A stretch of 64,000 bases of DNA from Sphingomonadaceae bacterium (GCA_025056155.1 JANWWL010000004.1:248001-312000), one strand, 5' to 3'; shown: positions 25,378 through 35,043, numbered from the stretch's first letter. A program made the numbers and translations. The notes: generated by a model from the letters alone, not told the origin.

Positions 25378-26763
25378 ATGCGCTACCTGCCGCTGACCGA
25401 CGCCGACCGCCGCGCGATGCTGGAGGCGATCGGGGCGTCCTCGGTCGACGACCTGTTCGTCGACGTCCCGCCCGAGGCGCGGCTTCTCGGCCCCATTCCC
25501 GGTCTTCCCGGCCACCGGTCGGAACTGTCGGTCGAGCGGGAGCTGGTGCGGCTGGCCCGCCAGAATCTGGCGGCCGGCGATCACCCGTTCTTCCTGGGCT
25601 GTGGGGCCTATCGTCACCACGTGCCGGCCAGCGTCGACCACCTGATCCAGCGGGGCGAGTTCCTGACGAGCTACACTCCCTACCAGCCCGAGATCGCCCA
25701 GGGGACGCTGCAGGTCCTCTTCGAGTTCCAGACGCAGGTGGCGCGGCTGTTCGCGATGGAGGTGGCCAACGCCTCCATGTACGACGGATCGACGGCGATG
25801 ACCGAGGCCATCTTCATGGCCCGGCGCATCACCCGGCGGCCGAAGACGTTGGTGTCGGCCGGCGTCCACCCCCATTACGTCCGCGCTGCCCTGGCCCTCG
25901 CCCGCTTCACGGGTGACCGGATCGAAGCGGGCGTTCCCTCCCCCAACTCGACGACGCCGGGCGACGACCTCGAGCGGCTTGCCGCCGCCATCGACGACGA
26001 GACGTCGGCCGTCGTCGTGCAATACCCGGACGTGTTCGGCCACGTGGCCGACCTCGAGCCGCTGGCGGCCGCCGCCCACGCGCGGAGCGCCCTGTTCGTG
26101 GTGGTCGTGACCGAGCCCGTGGCGCTGGGGCTGATCCGCCCCCCCGGCGACATGGGGGCCGACATCGTGGTGGGGGAAGGCCAGGGCCTGGGCGTGGGCC
26201 TGCAGTTCGGCGGGCCCTACCTCGGCCTGTTCGCCACGCGCGAGCGGTTCGTGCGCCAGATGCCGGGCCGGCTGTGCGGCGCCACGCACGATGCGGACGG
26301 GCGGCGCGGCTTCGTGCTGACCCTTGCGACGCGTGAGCAGCACATCCGCCGCGAGAAGGCGACGTCGAACATCTGCACCAACGCCGGCCTGATGAGCCTC
26401 GCCTTCTCGATCCACCTGGCGCTGCTCGGCGAGCGGGGTCTCCGGCAGTTGGCGGCCCTCAACCACGCGATCGCAAGCCGAACGGCGGACCGCCTGGCCG
26501 CCATCCCGGGCGTCCGGCTGGTGACCCCCCGCTTCTTCAACGAGTTCACTCTCGAGCTTCCGGTTCCGGCGCGGCAGGCCGTCCGCGACATGGCGGCGAT
26601 GGGCGTGTTGGGCGGGGTGAGCGCGGGCCGCCTGTGGCCCGAACGGCCGGAACTGGCCCACCTGCTGATCGTGGCGGCCACCGAGACGGTGACCGACGCC
26701 GACGTGGCCGCCCTTGGTGACGCGCTTCAGGAAACCCTCGCGACGGAGTATGCCGGCGCATGA
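25378..26763 (+). CDS. gcvPA: Glycine dehydrogenase (decarboxylating) subunit 1
   Basis: 461-residue N-terminal-type half of the split P-protein. With GcvPB it forms the PLP enzyme that decarboxylates glycine and loads H-protein. Family blocks are [34 protein letters not shown] and [18 protein letters not shown] 25378 follows CCAAGGAGGACGGGCG. The stop overlaps the gcvPB start (ATGA), as expected for two halves made in equal amounts. Enterobacteria have both halves fused in one long GcvP. Confidence 0.96.
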   Translation: MRYLPLTDADRRAMLEAIGASSVDDLFVDVPPEARLLGPIPGLPGHRSELSVERELVRLARQNLAAGDHPFFLGCGAYRHHVPASVDHLIQRGEFLTSYTPYQPEIAQGTLQVLFEFQTQVARLFAMEVANASMYDGSTAMTEAIFMARRITRRPKTLVSAGVHPHYVRAALALARFTGDRIEAGVPSPNSTTPGDDLERLAAAIDDETSAVVVQYPDVFGHVADLEPLAAAAHARSALFVVVVTEPVALGLIRPPGDMGADIVVGEGQGLGVGLQFGGPYLGLFATRERFVRQMPGRLCGATHDADGRRGFVLTLATREQHIRREKATSNICTNAGLMSLAFSIHLALLGERGLRQLAALNHAIASRTADRLAAIPGVRLVTPRFFNEFTLELPVPARQAVRDMAAMGVLGGVSAGRLWPERPELAHLLIVAATETVTDADVAALGDALQETLATEYAGA

Positions 26764-28337
26764 TCCCCGAACCCCGCCCCACCCGACCGTTCACGGCCGC
26801 CAGCGCGCCCCCGGCGGGCCCCACCACCACCGGCAACCGGGCCCTGCTGCTGGAAGAGCCGCTGCTGTTCGAAAGCGGGTCGCCCGAGGTCTCGGGCGTC
26901 GACCTGGAGGACGTGCCCCCGCACGCCTTCCGCCTGGCCGGCTTCGAACGGACCCGTCCCATCGGCCTTCCCGGCCTGTCGGAAGGCGAGGCGGTGCGGC
27001 ACTATACGCGCCTGTCGCGCCAGAACTATGGGATCGACCTGGGGCCGTTCCCCCTGGGGTCGTGCACGATGAAGCATAACCCGCGGCTGGGGGAGAAGCT
27101 CGCCCGTTTGCCCGGCTTCGCCGACCTCCACCCCCTCCAGCCGCAGGACACGGTGCAGGGCGCGCTCGCGGTGATGTATGCCCTGGGCGAGTGGCTGAAG
27201 GCGCTCACCGGCATGCCGGCGGTCGCCCTGTCGCCCCGGGCGGGCGCCCATGGCGAGCTCGCTGGCATGCTCGCCATCCGCGCCGCCCACGAGGCCCGGG
27301 GTGACGCCCGGCGCGTGGTGCTGGTGCCGGAGAGCGCGCACGGCACCAACCCCGCCACGGCCGCCTTCTGCGGCTATGCCGTGGAGAGCGTTCCGGCCGA
27401 TGCCCGCGGCCGGATCGACACCGCGGCCCTGCTCGCCCGCCTAAGCCCCGACGTGGCGGCGGTGATGATCACCAACCCCAACACCTGCGGCCTGTTCGAA
27501 TCCGACCTGCCGGTCATCGCGCGGGCGGTTCATGCCGCGGGCGGCTACGTCTACTGCGACGGGGCCAACTTCAACGCCATCGTGGGCCGGGTGCGCCCGG
27601 GGGACCTGGGCGTGGACGCCATGCACATCAACCTGCACAAGACCTTCTCGACCCCCCATGGCGGTGGCGGGCCGGGCGCCGGGCCCGTGGTGTTCTCGGC
27701 CGCGCTCGCCCCCTTCGCGCCGCTGCCCTTCGTGGTGGAGCGGGACGGCCGGTTCCACCTGGTGGAGGAGGAGACGGCCGAGGCCGACGGCCACGGGTCG
27801 AGCTTCGGGCGCATGGCGGCCTTCCACGGCCAGATGGGGATGTTCGTGCGCGCCCTGGCCTATATCTTGAGCCACGGGGCCGACGGACTGCGGCAGGTGG
27901 CCGACGATGCCGTACTGAACGCCAATTACGTGCTCCGCCGGCTCGAGGACGTACTGTCGGCCCCCTTCGGGCACGCCGGCCCCTGCATGCACGAAGCCCT
28001 GTTCGACGACCGGTTCCTGGAGGGCACCGGGCTTTCGACGCTCGACTTCGCCAAGGCGCTCATCGACGAAGGCTTCCATCCCATGACGGTCTACTTCCCC
28101 CTGGTGGTCCATGGCGCCATGCTGGTGGAACCCACCGAGACGGAGCCCAAGGCCCGGCTGGATCAGTTCATCGCCGCGATGCGCGCGCTGGCCGAGACGG
28201 CGAAGGCGGGCGACGTCGCCCGGTTCCGCGAGGCGCCCCGGTTCGCGCCCCGCCGCCGACTGGACGAGACCGAAGCCGCCCGCCGCCCGGTGCTCACCTA
28301 CCGCGAACCGGCCATCCCACGCTCCGAGGCGGCCTGA
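26760..28337 (+). CDS. gcvPB: Glycine dehydrogenase (decarboxylating) subunit 2
   Basis: 525-residue C-terminal-type half of glycine decarboxylase. It carries the pyridoxal phosphate lysine, Lys294 in [16 protein letters not shown]. Other family blocks are [30 protein letters not shown] and [13 protein letters not shown]. It starts at ATG 26760 inside the gcvPA stop. It ends the riboswitch-controlled operon, and a GC hairpin begins 5 bases after its stop. All four proteins specific to glycine cleavage are therefore present and intact. Confidence 0.97.
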   Translation: MIPEPRPTRPFTAASAPPAGPTTTGNRALLLEEPLLFESGSPEVSGVDLEDVPPHAFRLAGFERTRPIGLPGLSEGEAVRHYTRLSRQNYGIDLGPFPLGSCTMKHNPRLGEKLARLPGFADLHPLQPQDTVQGALAVMYALGEWLKALTGMPAVALSPRAGAHGELAGMLAIRAAHEARGDARRVVLVPESAHGTNPATAAFCGYAVESVPADARGRIDTAALLARLSPDVAAVMITNPNTCGLFESDLPVIARAVHAAGGYVYCDGANFNAIVGRVRPGDLGVDAMHINLHKTFSTPHGGGGPGAGPVVFSAALAPFAPLPFVVERDGRFHLVEEETAEADGHGSSFGRMAAFHGQMGMFVRALAYILSHGADGLRQVADDAVLNANYVLRRLEDVLSAPFGHAGPCMHEALFDDRFLEGTGLSTLDFAKALIDEGFHPMTVYFPLVVHGAMLVEPTETEPKARLDQFIAAMRALAETAKAGDVARFREAPRFAPRRRLDETEAARRPVLTYREPAIPRSEAA

Positions 28338-28342
28338 GGCAC

Positions 28343-28367
28343 GGCCGGGGCCCCGAGGGACCCGGCC
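28343..28367 (+). terminator. Hairpin after the gcv operon
   Basis: Perfect 7-base stem GGCCGGG (28343-28349) with CCCGGCC (28361-28367) and an 11-base loop, starting 5 bases after the gcvPB stop. No T-run follows, so if it ends transcription it would do so weakly or with Rho. A separate 12-base palindrome CCGGTCGACCGG lies at 28388-28399. Confidence 0.4.
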
Positions 28368-28510
28368 CGCGGGCGCTCCCAGGACCACCGGTCGACCGGC
28401 CCCCCGCAACGCCATGGCCGGTTCCGGCACTGGGGCTCCCTCTTGCGGGGCTGCCGGGGAGTCGGTTAGGCAAGAGGATTGAGGATCACGACGAACAGGG
28501 GGTGTCGCGT

Positions 28511-29689
28511 ATGGTGATGTCACGGTCGGTCGCTGCGGCGGGCCTGGCCTTCCTGCTCTCGGGTGCCGCGCACGCGTCCCTGCCGGGCTTCCTGGACGAG
28601 ATCACGCAATACGAGTCCCGGATCGTGGGCTTCGGCCCGACGGCGTCCGGCCCCGTCGGCCAGAACCTGCCGGGGGGAGGTGATCCGCTCTACCTGCCGT
28701 CCCGTCCGTTCCACAACGGCGTGGTGGGGCTCATCATGGACTACGGCTTCAGCACCGCCACCAACACGCCCGCCCGTTTCGCCTGCTCGGGCAGTCTCAT
28801 TCCGGGCAACGTGATCCTCACGGCGGCTCATTGCGTGCGCAACCGCACGGGCGTCACCCAGCCCACGCCGACGGTGACGGTACACTTCTATGGCGGTGCC
28901 GCCGATCGGCGCTATTATTTCGACACGTCGGGCGAGGTCGTGCCGATCACCGCCTCCTCGATCCACATCCACCCCGCCTACTCGGGGTTCGTCATCGACC
29001 AGGCGGACGTGGCGCTGCTGCGCCTGTCGGCGGCGGCGCCGGATTTCGCCACGGTCTATCAGCTCACGAACCGGGTCGACCTCACGGGGCTGCGCTTCAA
29101 CATGGCAGGCCTCGGCACGCGCTCGTTCGCGGGCGGGAACGGTGGCACGTCCCCGCCCAACAACGCCCCGGTCGGTTGGCTGCGCCAGGGCTGGAACCGG
29201 TTCGACTATCGCTACGGCGATCCGGACTTCGGCGGCTTCTTCCTGCAGCCCACCTGGTTCAACACCCGGGCGAACTGGGTGTGGCTTGCGGACTTCGACA
29301 ACGGCAAGGCAGCGCAAGATCTGTCGTGCGAGCTCGCCAAGTTCTTCGTCACGCCGACGGCCAAGCACTGCAACCTGGGCCGGGGCGTGCGTGAGGCGAA
29401 CACGGCCGGCGGCGATTCGGGGGGGCCGCAGTTCATCTTCGGCCGCCAGATCGCGACCGTCACGTCGTTCGGTCAACGCTACTCGGTGCCCCGCACCGAC
29501 ATCGACGGCGTCCTCAACTCGAGCTTCGGGGAGTTCGCGGGGTTCGCACCCGTCGCCGTCCACCGGAACTGGATCCGTTCGATTGCACCGGCCGCCTTCG
29601 TGCCGGAGCCTGGCACGTGGGCGATGCTCATCGCGGGCTTCGGCCTGGTGGGTGGGGTGCTGCGGCGTCGGCGGGCACTGACGGCCTAG
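28511..29689 (+). CDS. Secreted trypsin-like serine protease with PEP-CTERM tail
   Basis: 392-residue exported protease. The signal peptide is residues 1 to about 24 (SVAAAGLAFLLSGAAHA). The S1 catalytic triad is complete: His107 (LTAAHC), Asp166 (DQADVALLRL) and Ser303 (GGDSGGP). The C-terminus is a PEPxxWA-type sorting tail: PEPGTWAMLIAGFGLVGG followed by four arginines. The start is ATG 28511, with AGGGG at 28497-28502, rather than the in-frame GTG at 28502. A second protease with the same architecture lies convergently 165 bases away. Target proteins are unknown. The tail predicts removal by an exosortase (or archaeosortase-like enzyme) not encoded in this window. Confidence 0.93.
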   Translation: MVMSRSVAAAGLAFLLSGAAHASLPGFLDEITQYESRIVGFGPTASGPVGQNLPGGGDPLYLPSRPFHNGVVGLIMDYGFSTATNTPARFACSGSLIPGNVILTAAHCVRNRTGVTQPTPTVTVHFYGGAADRRYYFDTSGEVVPITASSIHIHPAYSGFVIDQADVALLRLSAAAPDFATVYQLTNRVDLTGLRFNMAGLGTRSFAGGNGGTSPPNNAPVGWLRQGWNRFDYRYGDPDFGGFFLQPTWFNTRANWVWLADFDNGKAAQDLSCELAKFFVTPTAKHCNLGRGVREANTAGGDSGGPQFIFGRQIATVTSFGQRYSVPRTDIDGVLNSSFGEFAGFAPVAVHRNWIRSIAPAAFVPEPGTWAMLIAGFGLVGGVLRRRRALTA

Positions 29690-29832
29690 GTGGCCCCTCG
29701 TCCCGGCTGCCGGCGCCGGGCACTGCGGCCCCGACCGCACGATCGATCGGCTCCCCGACCGCCGCGGGGCAGGCTGAGCCGTGCCCCACGCGGCCCGCCC
29801 GCGATCGCGTCGCCCTAGCGACCCGAGCTCTG

Positions 29833-29850
29833 GCCGGGGCTGGCCCCGGC
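29833..29850. terminator. Hairpin between the two convergent protease genes
   Basis: Perfect 7-base stem GCCGGGG (29833-29839) with CCCCGGC (29844-29850) and a CTGG tetraloop, 4 bases beyond the stop of the minus-strand protease. Its position between two convergent genes suits a shared terminator. There is no T-run on either side. Confidence 0.45.
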
Positions 29851-29854
29851 GGCT

Positions 29855-31096
29855 TCAGGCGGTGGCCGACCCCGGCCGGCGCCGGCGCGCGGCGAGCCCC
29901 ACGAACCCGAAGCCCGTAATCAGCATCGCCCAGGTCGAGGCCTCGGGCACGCCGAAGAGCGGGGTCCAGACCGACGGGAGCACCGGCCGGCGCGTCGGAT
30001 CCTCGAAGACCGTCCGCCAGCTGTCGATCCACGGGGCGTAACTCGCCACCCGGGTATCACCGCCGATCTCGCCCCAGCTGAAGTTGGTGCAGAAGCCGTC
30101 GCTCGAGAAGGACGGGTCCACCGATCCCTTCCCGCAGAAGCCTTCGAAGATGGCCCCCGTGATGCCGAAGCTCGCGACACCCGCGATCAGGCCGTCGATG
30201 AACACCGGGCCGCCCGAATCGCCGGGCGCGTGCATCGCCTCGACCGACTGGCCGAAGAGCGTACGCCCGAGATCGGGCTTGCCCATGTAGCGGCCGAAGA
30301 CGTCGTTGCGCGCCCGCCCGCTGTCCATGTCGAAGGTGAGAATCTCGGTGCAGGCCATGCCGAACAGGTCGGCCAGGAAGCAGCCGCTCGCCCCGGGCGG
30401 AAGGCCGAAGAAGGCGTCCAGCACGTCGCCCCAGCTGAACTCGTAGAGGTTGAGGCCGGCCCGCTTGCGCCCGTCGAAGTCGAAGTTGCCCAGCGCCCCG
30501 GTGCCGAACGTACCGGTGCCCACCTTCTGGAAGCTCGGGTTGTCGATCTCGTCCGCCCCGCGATAGATGTCGTAGATCTCGCGGGCTGGGCTTGCCGGGT
30601 TCCGAAGGGAGACGACCGCAAGGTCCCCCTTGCCGAGGACGCCGGCGTCGTAATCCCAGTCGGGATGAAGGGCATAGGCGGCGGCCCAAATGATCTCGCG
30701 GCCCGCCAAGCTGCCGTCGGCCCTTCGGTAGCTCGGCAGGAAGAAGCGGGCGCTGATCACGTCGACCCCCGGGCCGAAATCGAGGCAGTGGGCGGCGGTC
30801 AGCACGAGCGTGGGGGTCAGCAGCGAGCCCGTGCACAGGCCTCCGCCCGCGGTCGTCTCGACGAACAGGCCGCCCACCCCCGTGTACCGGTCGTCGGGCA
30901 GCACCCACCGGCCCATCTGGCCGGGTGTGGGGTAGGTCATCACCGGCCGTGCCTGGGTGCGCAGGAAGGTAGCCATGGCCTCGACGCTGGCCCGGTTCGC
31001 CGCCCCGGGAGCGGTAAGGTCGATCTGGGGGTCGGCGGCCGCCAGGGCCGTAGCCGGCAAGAGGGCAGCGACCGCCCCTGCGATGGTCATCCGCAT
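29855..31096 (-). CDS. Secreted trypsin-like serine protease with PEP-CTERM-like tail
   Basis: 413-residue exported protease. The signal peptide is residues 1 to about 21 (MTIAGAVAALLPATALAA). The S1 triad is His103 (LTAAHCLDF), Asp158 (GKGDLAVVSL) and Ser294 (PGDSGGP). The middle region, about 170-290, is longer than in simple trypsins. The C-terminal tail is VPEASTWAMLITGFGFVGLAARRRR, matching the PEPxxWA pattern except that the third residue is Ala instead of Pro. The start is ATG 31096 with GGGGA upstream. Sequence identity to the plus-strand protease looks low outside the motifs and the tail, so they are distant relatives rather than a recent duplication. Confidence 0.92.
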   Translation of the reverse strand: MRMTIAGAVAALLPATALAAADPQIDLTAPGAANRASVEAMATFLRTQARPVMTYPTPGQMGRWVLPDDRYTGVGGLFVETTAGGGLCTGSLLTPTLVLTAAHCLDFGPGVDVISARFFLPSYRRADGSLAGREIIWAAAYALHPDWDYDAGVLGKGDLAVVSLRNPASPAREIYDIYRGADEIDNPSFQKVGTGTFGTGALGNFDFDGRKRAGLNLYEFSWGDVLDAFFGLPPGASGCFLADLFGMACTEILTFDMDSGRARNDVFGRYMGKPDLGRTLFGQSVEAMHAPGDSGGPVFIDGLIAGVASFGITGAIFEGFCGKGSVDPSFSSDGFCTNFSWGEIGGDTRVASYAPWIDSWRTVFEDPTRRPVLPSVWTPLFGVPEASTWAMLITGFGFVGLAARRRRPGSATA

Positions 31097-31345
31097 GCCA
31101 AGGTCCCCGGTTGCAAGCTGACCTTAGAATCCTGCCCTGCCGCATGGCAGAGAGCAAGCCCTCGGCGGTCGCCCGGCTCCGCTCCCGCAGGCGGCAGGGG
31201 CGGGCGTGGCGAGCCGCGGCGGCTGATGGAATGCCCCGCGGGCGGGATGGGGACCGACGGGGCCGGTGCCGCCGCACCGCGCCCGACGCCGCCGTCCCTG
31301 CCTCGGGCCCCGGGGCGCCGGGTGCGGGCCGATGCCAGCGTCCGG

Positions 31346-32098
31346 TCAGGCGTCGTCCATGAGGTCGGCCAGGCTCAGCTCTCCCTCGTGGAGCGCGCGG
31401 ACGACGAGCTCGGTCCGGCTCGACACACCGAACCGCGCCTTGGCCTGTTCCAGATACTTGTGCACCGTCTCGGGCGACAGGCCCAGGATCCGGGCCGTCA
31501 CCCAGTCGCTCTTGCCCCGGGCGGCCAGCACCAGGCATTCGAGCTGGCGCCGCGTGAGCCGACCGCCGCGCGAGCGCGGGTGGGGAGGGGCCGCGTCGAG
31601 CCGGCGGAGCCTGCGGGCTGCCTCGAAGGCGAAACAGGCCAGATGGTGAGCGGCGGGAAGGCTCGTCTGCGGTAGGGGGCGATCGCCCGCACAGAGGAAC
31701 GAGCAGGCCCCGCCCGGCTCGAAGGGAATGTGGAGCGGCACGGTCCAGCCGCGCAGGCCACGGGCGCGCAGCTCCTGCAGGACCGCCCGTTGGGTGGGGG
31801 AGAGATCCGCAACGCGCGGCAGGTCGTCCCAGGCGAAGGGTGTTAGCGTGTGCCGGCAGGCGAGCTCGACGGGATCCGGCTCGCCTCGCCAGTCCGTTGG
31901 CCAACCCTCGACCCCGCCCGAAAGGCGGAAGCGGGCCCTGGGATCGGTGGCCCAGCCAACGAGGTCGAACCCGTCGAACCCGAACGCCCCTGCGGCACGA
32001 AGGAGAACCCGCATAAGCGCCGCCTCGTCAGGCGCCCGCTTGACTTCGTCCACCAGCCTCTCGAGGCAGGCCAACGATGAGCCGGATTGGACGATCAC
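31346..32098 (-). CDS. LuxR-type regulator with autoinducer-binding domain (solo)
   Basis: 250-residue transcription factor. The N-terminal autoinducer-binding domain (about residues 8-165) has FGFDGFDLVGWA, a WPTDW...DPV block and PFAWDD. The C-terminal LuxR helix-turn-helix has LTRRQLECLVLAARGKSDW, then ILGLSPETVHKYLEQAK. Of the conserved acyl-homoserine-lactone contacts of TraR, the tryptophans, Asp-Pro and glycine seem present. The loop between the first Trp and Asp-Pro is shortened and the equivalent of Tyr61 is missing. No LuxI-type synthase is encoded here. The start is GTG 32098, which keeps the first domain helix. It precedes the minus-strand protease by about 250 bases, and that protease is a candidate target. 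Confidence 0.88.
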   Translation of the reverse strand: MIVQSGSSLACLERLVDEVKRAPDEAALMRVLLRAAGAFGFDGFDLVGWATDPRARFRLSGGVEGWPTDWRGEPDPVELACRHTLTPFAWDDLPRVADLSPTQRAVLQELRARGLRGWTVPLHIPFEPGGACSFLCAGDRPLPQTSLPAAHHLACFAFEAARRLRRLDAAPPHPRSRGGRLTRRQLECLVLAARGKSDWVTARILGLSPETVHKYLEQAKARFGVSSRTELVVRALHEGELSLADLMDDA

Positions 32099-32258
32099 GG
32101 CGCCGCGACGCCGTCGTCTTGGGCCCACCGCGCCCCGGAATTGCCCATCCGACGCCCCTGCCGCGTCGGCGCCGCCCCGTCCGCGACCCCGACCCAGGGA
32201 CCCTGCCGTGGGTGCGGCTACGTTACGATCGGTTCGGACGTCAAGGAGTTGAGCCAGC

Positions 32259-32318
32259 ATGAGCGCGGCGCGTCGCACTCCGGCCCCATCCTCTGGCCAA
32301 GGCGAAACCGGCCGATGA
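32259..32318 (+). CDS. Possible 19-residue leader peptide coupled to msrA
   Basis: Short frame starting ATG 32259 with an AAGGAG site about 10 bases upstream (32243-32248). It ends in TGA at 32316-32318, overlapping the msrA ATG as ATGA. The product would be a 19-residue Arg/Ser/Pro-rich peptide, MSAARRTPAPSSGQGETGR. The site before msrA itself is weak (AAGGCG, about 18 bases away), so coupling through this frame could set msrA translation. It could also be chance. There is no independent evidence of expression. Confidence 0.4.
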   Translation: MSAARRTPAPSSGQGETGR

Positions 32319-32857
32319 ACGCCACCTTGGAAGAGGCGGTGGTGGCCGGCGGGTGCTTCTGGTGTACCGAGGCCGTGTTCCTGCGCGTGCGCGGGGTCGT
32401 GGAGGTCACGCCCGGTTACACGGGTGGCCATGTCCCCAACCCTAGCTATCGCCAGGTGTGCACGGGCACCACGGGCCACGCCGAGGCCGTGCGCATCCGC
32501 TTCGACCCGGCCGTCATCGGCTATGGCGAGATCCTCGACATCTTCATGGCGACCCACGATCCCACCCAGCTCGACCGCCAGGGCAACGACGTGGGGCCCC
32601 AGTACCGCTCGGCCATCTTTCCGGCCTCGGCCGAGCAGGAGGCCGAAGCGCGTGCCGCCATCGCGCGCGCTCAGGCCCACTGGCCGGCCCCAATCGTGAC
32701 GCGGATCGAGCCCGCCGGCCCCTTCTGGCCGGCCGAACCCGAGCATCATCGCTATTTCGATCGCGTGGGGGACCGGAACCCCTACTGCACGGTCGTCATC
32801 GCGCCCAAGGTCGCGAAATTCCTGAAGACGCACCCCGACCGCGCGAAGCCGGCCTAA
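32315..32857 (+). CDS. msrA: Peptide-methionine (S)-S-oxide reductase
   Basis: 180-residue MsrA that repairs methionine-S-sulfoxide in proteins. The catalytic motif GCFWC is at residues 13-17 with Cys14 as nucleophile. Other family blocks are VTPGYTGGHVPNPSYRQVC, THDPTQLDRQGNDVGPQYRS and EHHRYF. The start at ATG 32315 puts GCFWC at the normal distance from the N-terminus. The open frame upstream has no family similarity. It is divergent from the LuxR gene and convergent with the S9 peptidase (32 bases apart). No MsrB is nearby. Confidence 0.95.
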   Translation: MNATLEEAVVAGGCFWCTEAVFLRVRGVVEVTPGYTGGHVPNPSYRQVCTGTTGHAEAVRIRFDPAVIGYGEILDIFMATHDPTQLDRQGNDVGPQYRSAIFPASAEQEAEARAAIARAQAHWPAPIVTRIEPAGPFWPAEPEHHRYFDRVGDRNPYCTVVIAPKVAKFLKTHPDRAKPA

Positions 32858-32889
32858 GGCGAGCAGCGGCCGGCGGGGCCGCCGGATGG

Positions 32890-35043
32890 TCAGCGCCGTT
32901 GAGGCGGGACGCCGGCGGCCGCGGAGGCGTCCGGCGGACCGGGGGGCGGGGGGGAGCTGGGCGGGGTGGCGGCCGGGAAGGCTTCGGTGCGCACCCCCCG
33001 CAGCCGGTCGAAGAACGCGATGGGGGCCAGGATCGACTGCAGCCACTGCGACGGCCGGCCCATCCCGTGATTGGCCCCCGGCAGCCGGATCATCACGACG
33101 TCCACCCCCCGCTGCTTCAACGCGCCGAACATCATCTCCGTCTGGGCGATGGGCGTGCGGAAGTCGGCTTCGCCCGTGATGAGCAGGGTGGGGGTCGTAA
33201 TCCGGCCGGAGAGCATGAGCGGCGAACGATCGAGGTAGCGTTGGGGTGCCTCCCAGGGCGGTGCCCCCATCCACTGGTCCAGGAAGAAGGGGGCGAGGTC
33301 GGCCGTCGTCACTTGGTTCACCCAGTCGGTCACCGGCCGCAAGGCCACCGCGCCGCGGAACTTGCCCGGTTCCCGGCCGATCGCGTTCAAGGTGAGCACC
33401 CCGCCCCCGGAGCCGCCGCCGATGAACAGTTGGCGGGAGTCGACGTCCGGCCGCCGTGCCACGGCATCCACCATCGACATGAGGTCGTCGTGGTCCTGGC
33501 CCGGATAGGCCCCCGTGATGAGGTTGGCGAAGGCGCGCCCGTAGCCGATCGAGCCCCGCGGATTGGTGAAGAGCACGATGTAGCCCGCCGCGGCGTAGAG
33601 CGCGTGGGTCAGCGAGAAGACGGGGCCATAGTCGGTGTTGGGCCCGCCGTGGATGTCGAGGATGAGGGGATGGCGCCGGCCCGGCCGGTGGCCCGGGGGC
33701 AGCATCAGCCAGCCTTGGATCTCGCGACCGTCCGCCCGGCTCACGCCGCGCACCTCTTCGATGCGCGCCGGGGTGATGCCGACCATCCACCGGGCGTTGA
33801 GGTCGAGGACCCGCGGCGTGCCATCCCCCCGGCGGATGCCGAGGCCCGCCGGCCGGTCGGGGTGGGCGGTCGTGAAGGCGAAGGTGCCGCGGGCGTAGCC
33901 GAACTGGCCACCGGCCGAGGGCAGGTAGAGACGCGTGCCCCCCACCTCGGGGACCTGAACGGCGACAGCCCCCGTCTCGCGGTCGACTTCGACCACGCGG
34001 GTCAGCCCGCGATCGTGGTGGAGAAGGAACAGCGCTCCCGAATCCTCGCGCCAGATGGGGGGCTGGGCCACCGGCCGGTCGAGTGCCGGGGCCACCCGGC
34101 GGATGGGTGCCGCCGATTGCGGTTCCGTGATCCACGCTTCGGGCATGGGGTAGAAGTCGCGCGTGGCCTCGGCACCCGTGAAGGCGAGCCAGCGCCCGTC
34201 GGGCGAGATCACGGGCTGAAGTTCACTTCCGGCCCGGAAGGTGAGGCGCACGGGCGCCGCGCCTGGCCGGCTCGCGTCGAAGCGCCAGAGGTCGGATTCG
34301 CTGGGCTGGCGCACGGGGTCGGGCTTCACCGAGGCGATGAGGTGACGACCGTCGGCGGTCCAGGCGATGCCGGTCGGGTCGACGGCGTCGCGAGATCCCG
34401 CGGTGAGCTGCAGCGTGGGCCCTCCGGCCGCCTCCACGACGAACAGGTGATGGGCGCCGGGCTTGCGCTCGCCCGCGGCGTCGGTGCGCCAGAACAGGTC
34501 CGTCACGATCGTGGGCTCGGGCGCGCGCTCGGCGCCGCGGGGCCTGGGCGGGACGCCCTCGACTCGAGGGACGGGCAGGGGAACACGGCCCACGAAGGCA
34601 ATCCGCCGTCCGTCGGGCGACCAGACGGGGCCCTGGGGCTCGACCTCGCCCGACGTGATCGGCCGCGGCACGGGGTCGCTGAGCTCCAGCACGAAGACCT
34701 GGGGGGCCCCCAGATGCTGGCCCACGAAGGCGATCCGGCCGCCGTCGGGGCTGAAGCTCGCCTCGCGCGGGGCGAGCGCGGCCGGCACGAGGAGCCGCCG
34801 GTCGATCACCGCGCCGTCGTCGCCGAGGTGGGCGAGCCACAGCTCGGCCTGCCGCCGGTCGAGCCCCTCGTCGAAGAACATCCGGGTGAAGAGCACACGG
34901 CGACCGTCGGGGGCGACCACCGGGCTTTCCACCTGCTGCAATTGCCACAGGTCGGCCGGCTGGAGCGGCCGGGTGGCGGGGGCCGGAGCGGCCCCCGCAA
35001 GGCCGAGGGCGAGCACCAGGGCGAGGGGTCGTGGGTAGGGCAT
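32890..35043 (-). CDS. Secreted S9 family peptidase (prolyl oligopeptidase-like)
   Basis: 717-residue exported serine peptidase. A signal peptide (LALVLALGLAGAAPAPA) is followed by a beta-propeller with repeated WD40-like PD40 motifs (about residues 40-430: VVAPDGRRVLF, WSPDGRRIAFVG, ISPDGRWLAF). The C-terminal alpha/beta-hydrolase domain has nucleophile Ser545 (GGGSGGG), an Asp in EADFRTP and a His in ANHGM. It resembles acylaminoacyl peptidase or dipeptidyl peptidase enzymes and probably digests short peptides in the periplasm. ATG 35043 is the natural start. The C-terminus ends in a Pro/Ala-rich extension of about 35 residues. Confidence 0.92.
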   Translation of the reverse strand: MPYPRPLALVLALGLAGAAPAPATRPLQPADLWQLQQVESPVVAPDGRRVLFTRMFFDEGLDRRQAELWLAHLGDDGAVIDRRLLVPAALAPREASFSPDGGRIAFVGQHLGAPQVFVLELSDPVPRPITSGEVEPQGPVWSPDGRRIAFVGRVPLPVPRVEGVPPRPRGAERAPEPTIVTDLFWRTDAAGERKPGAHHLFVVEAAGGPTLQLTAGSRDAVDPTGIAWTADGRHLIASVKPDPVRQPSESDLWRFDASRPGAAPVRLTFRAGSELQPVISPDGRWLAFTGAEATRDFYPMPEAWITEPQSAAPIRRVAPALDRPVAQPPIWREDSGALFLLHHDRGLTRVVEVDRETGAVAVQVPEVGGTRLYLPSAGGQFGYARGTFAFTTAHPDRPAGLGIRRGDGTPRVLDLNARWMVGITPARIEEVRGVSRADGREIQGWLMLPPGHRPGRRHPLILDIHGGPNTDYGPVFSLTHALYAAAGYIVLFTNPRGSIGYGRAFANLITGAYPGQDHDDLMSMVDAVARRPDVDSRQLFIGGGSGGGVLTLNAIGREPGKFRGAVALRPVTDWVNQVTTADLAPFFLDQWMGAPPWEAPQRYLDRSPLMLSGRITTPTLLITGEADFRTPIAQTEMMFGALKQRGVDVVMIRLPGANHGMGRPSQWLQSILAPIAFFDRLRGVRTEAFPAATPPSSPPPPGPPDASAAAGVPPQRR

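Noticed and set aside
28388-28399. 12-base palindrome CCGGTCGACCGG as an operator
   Set aside because: It lies after the gcv operon hairpin and about 110 bases before the protease start. Such GC palindromes are expected by chance here and no second copy was noted.
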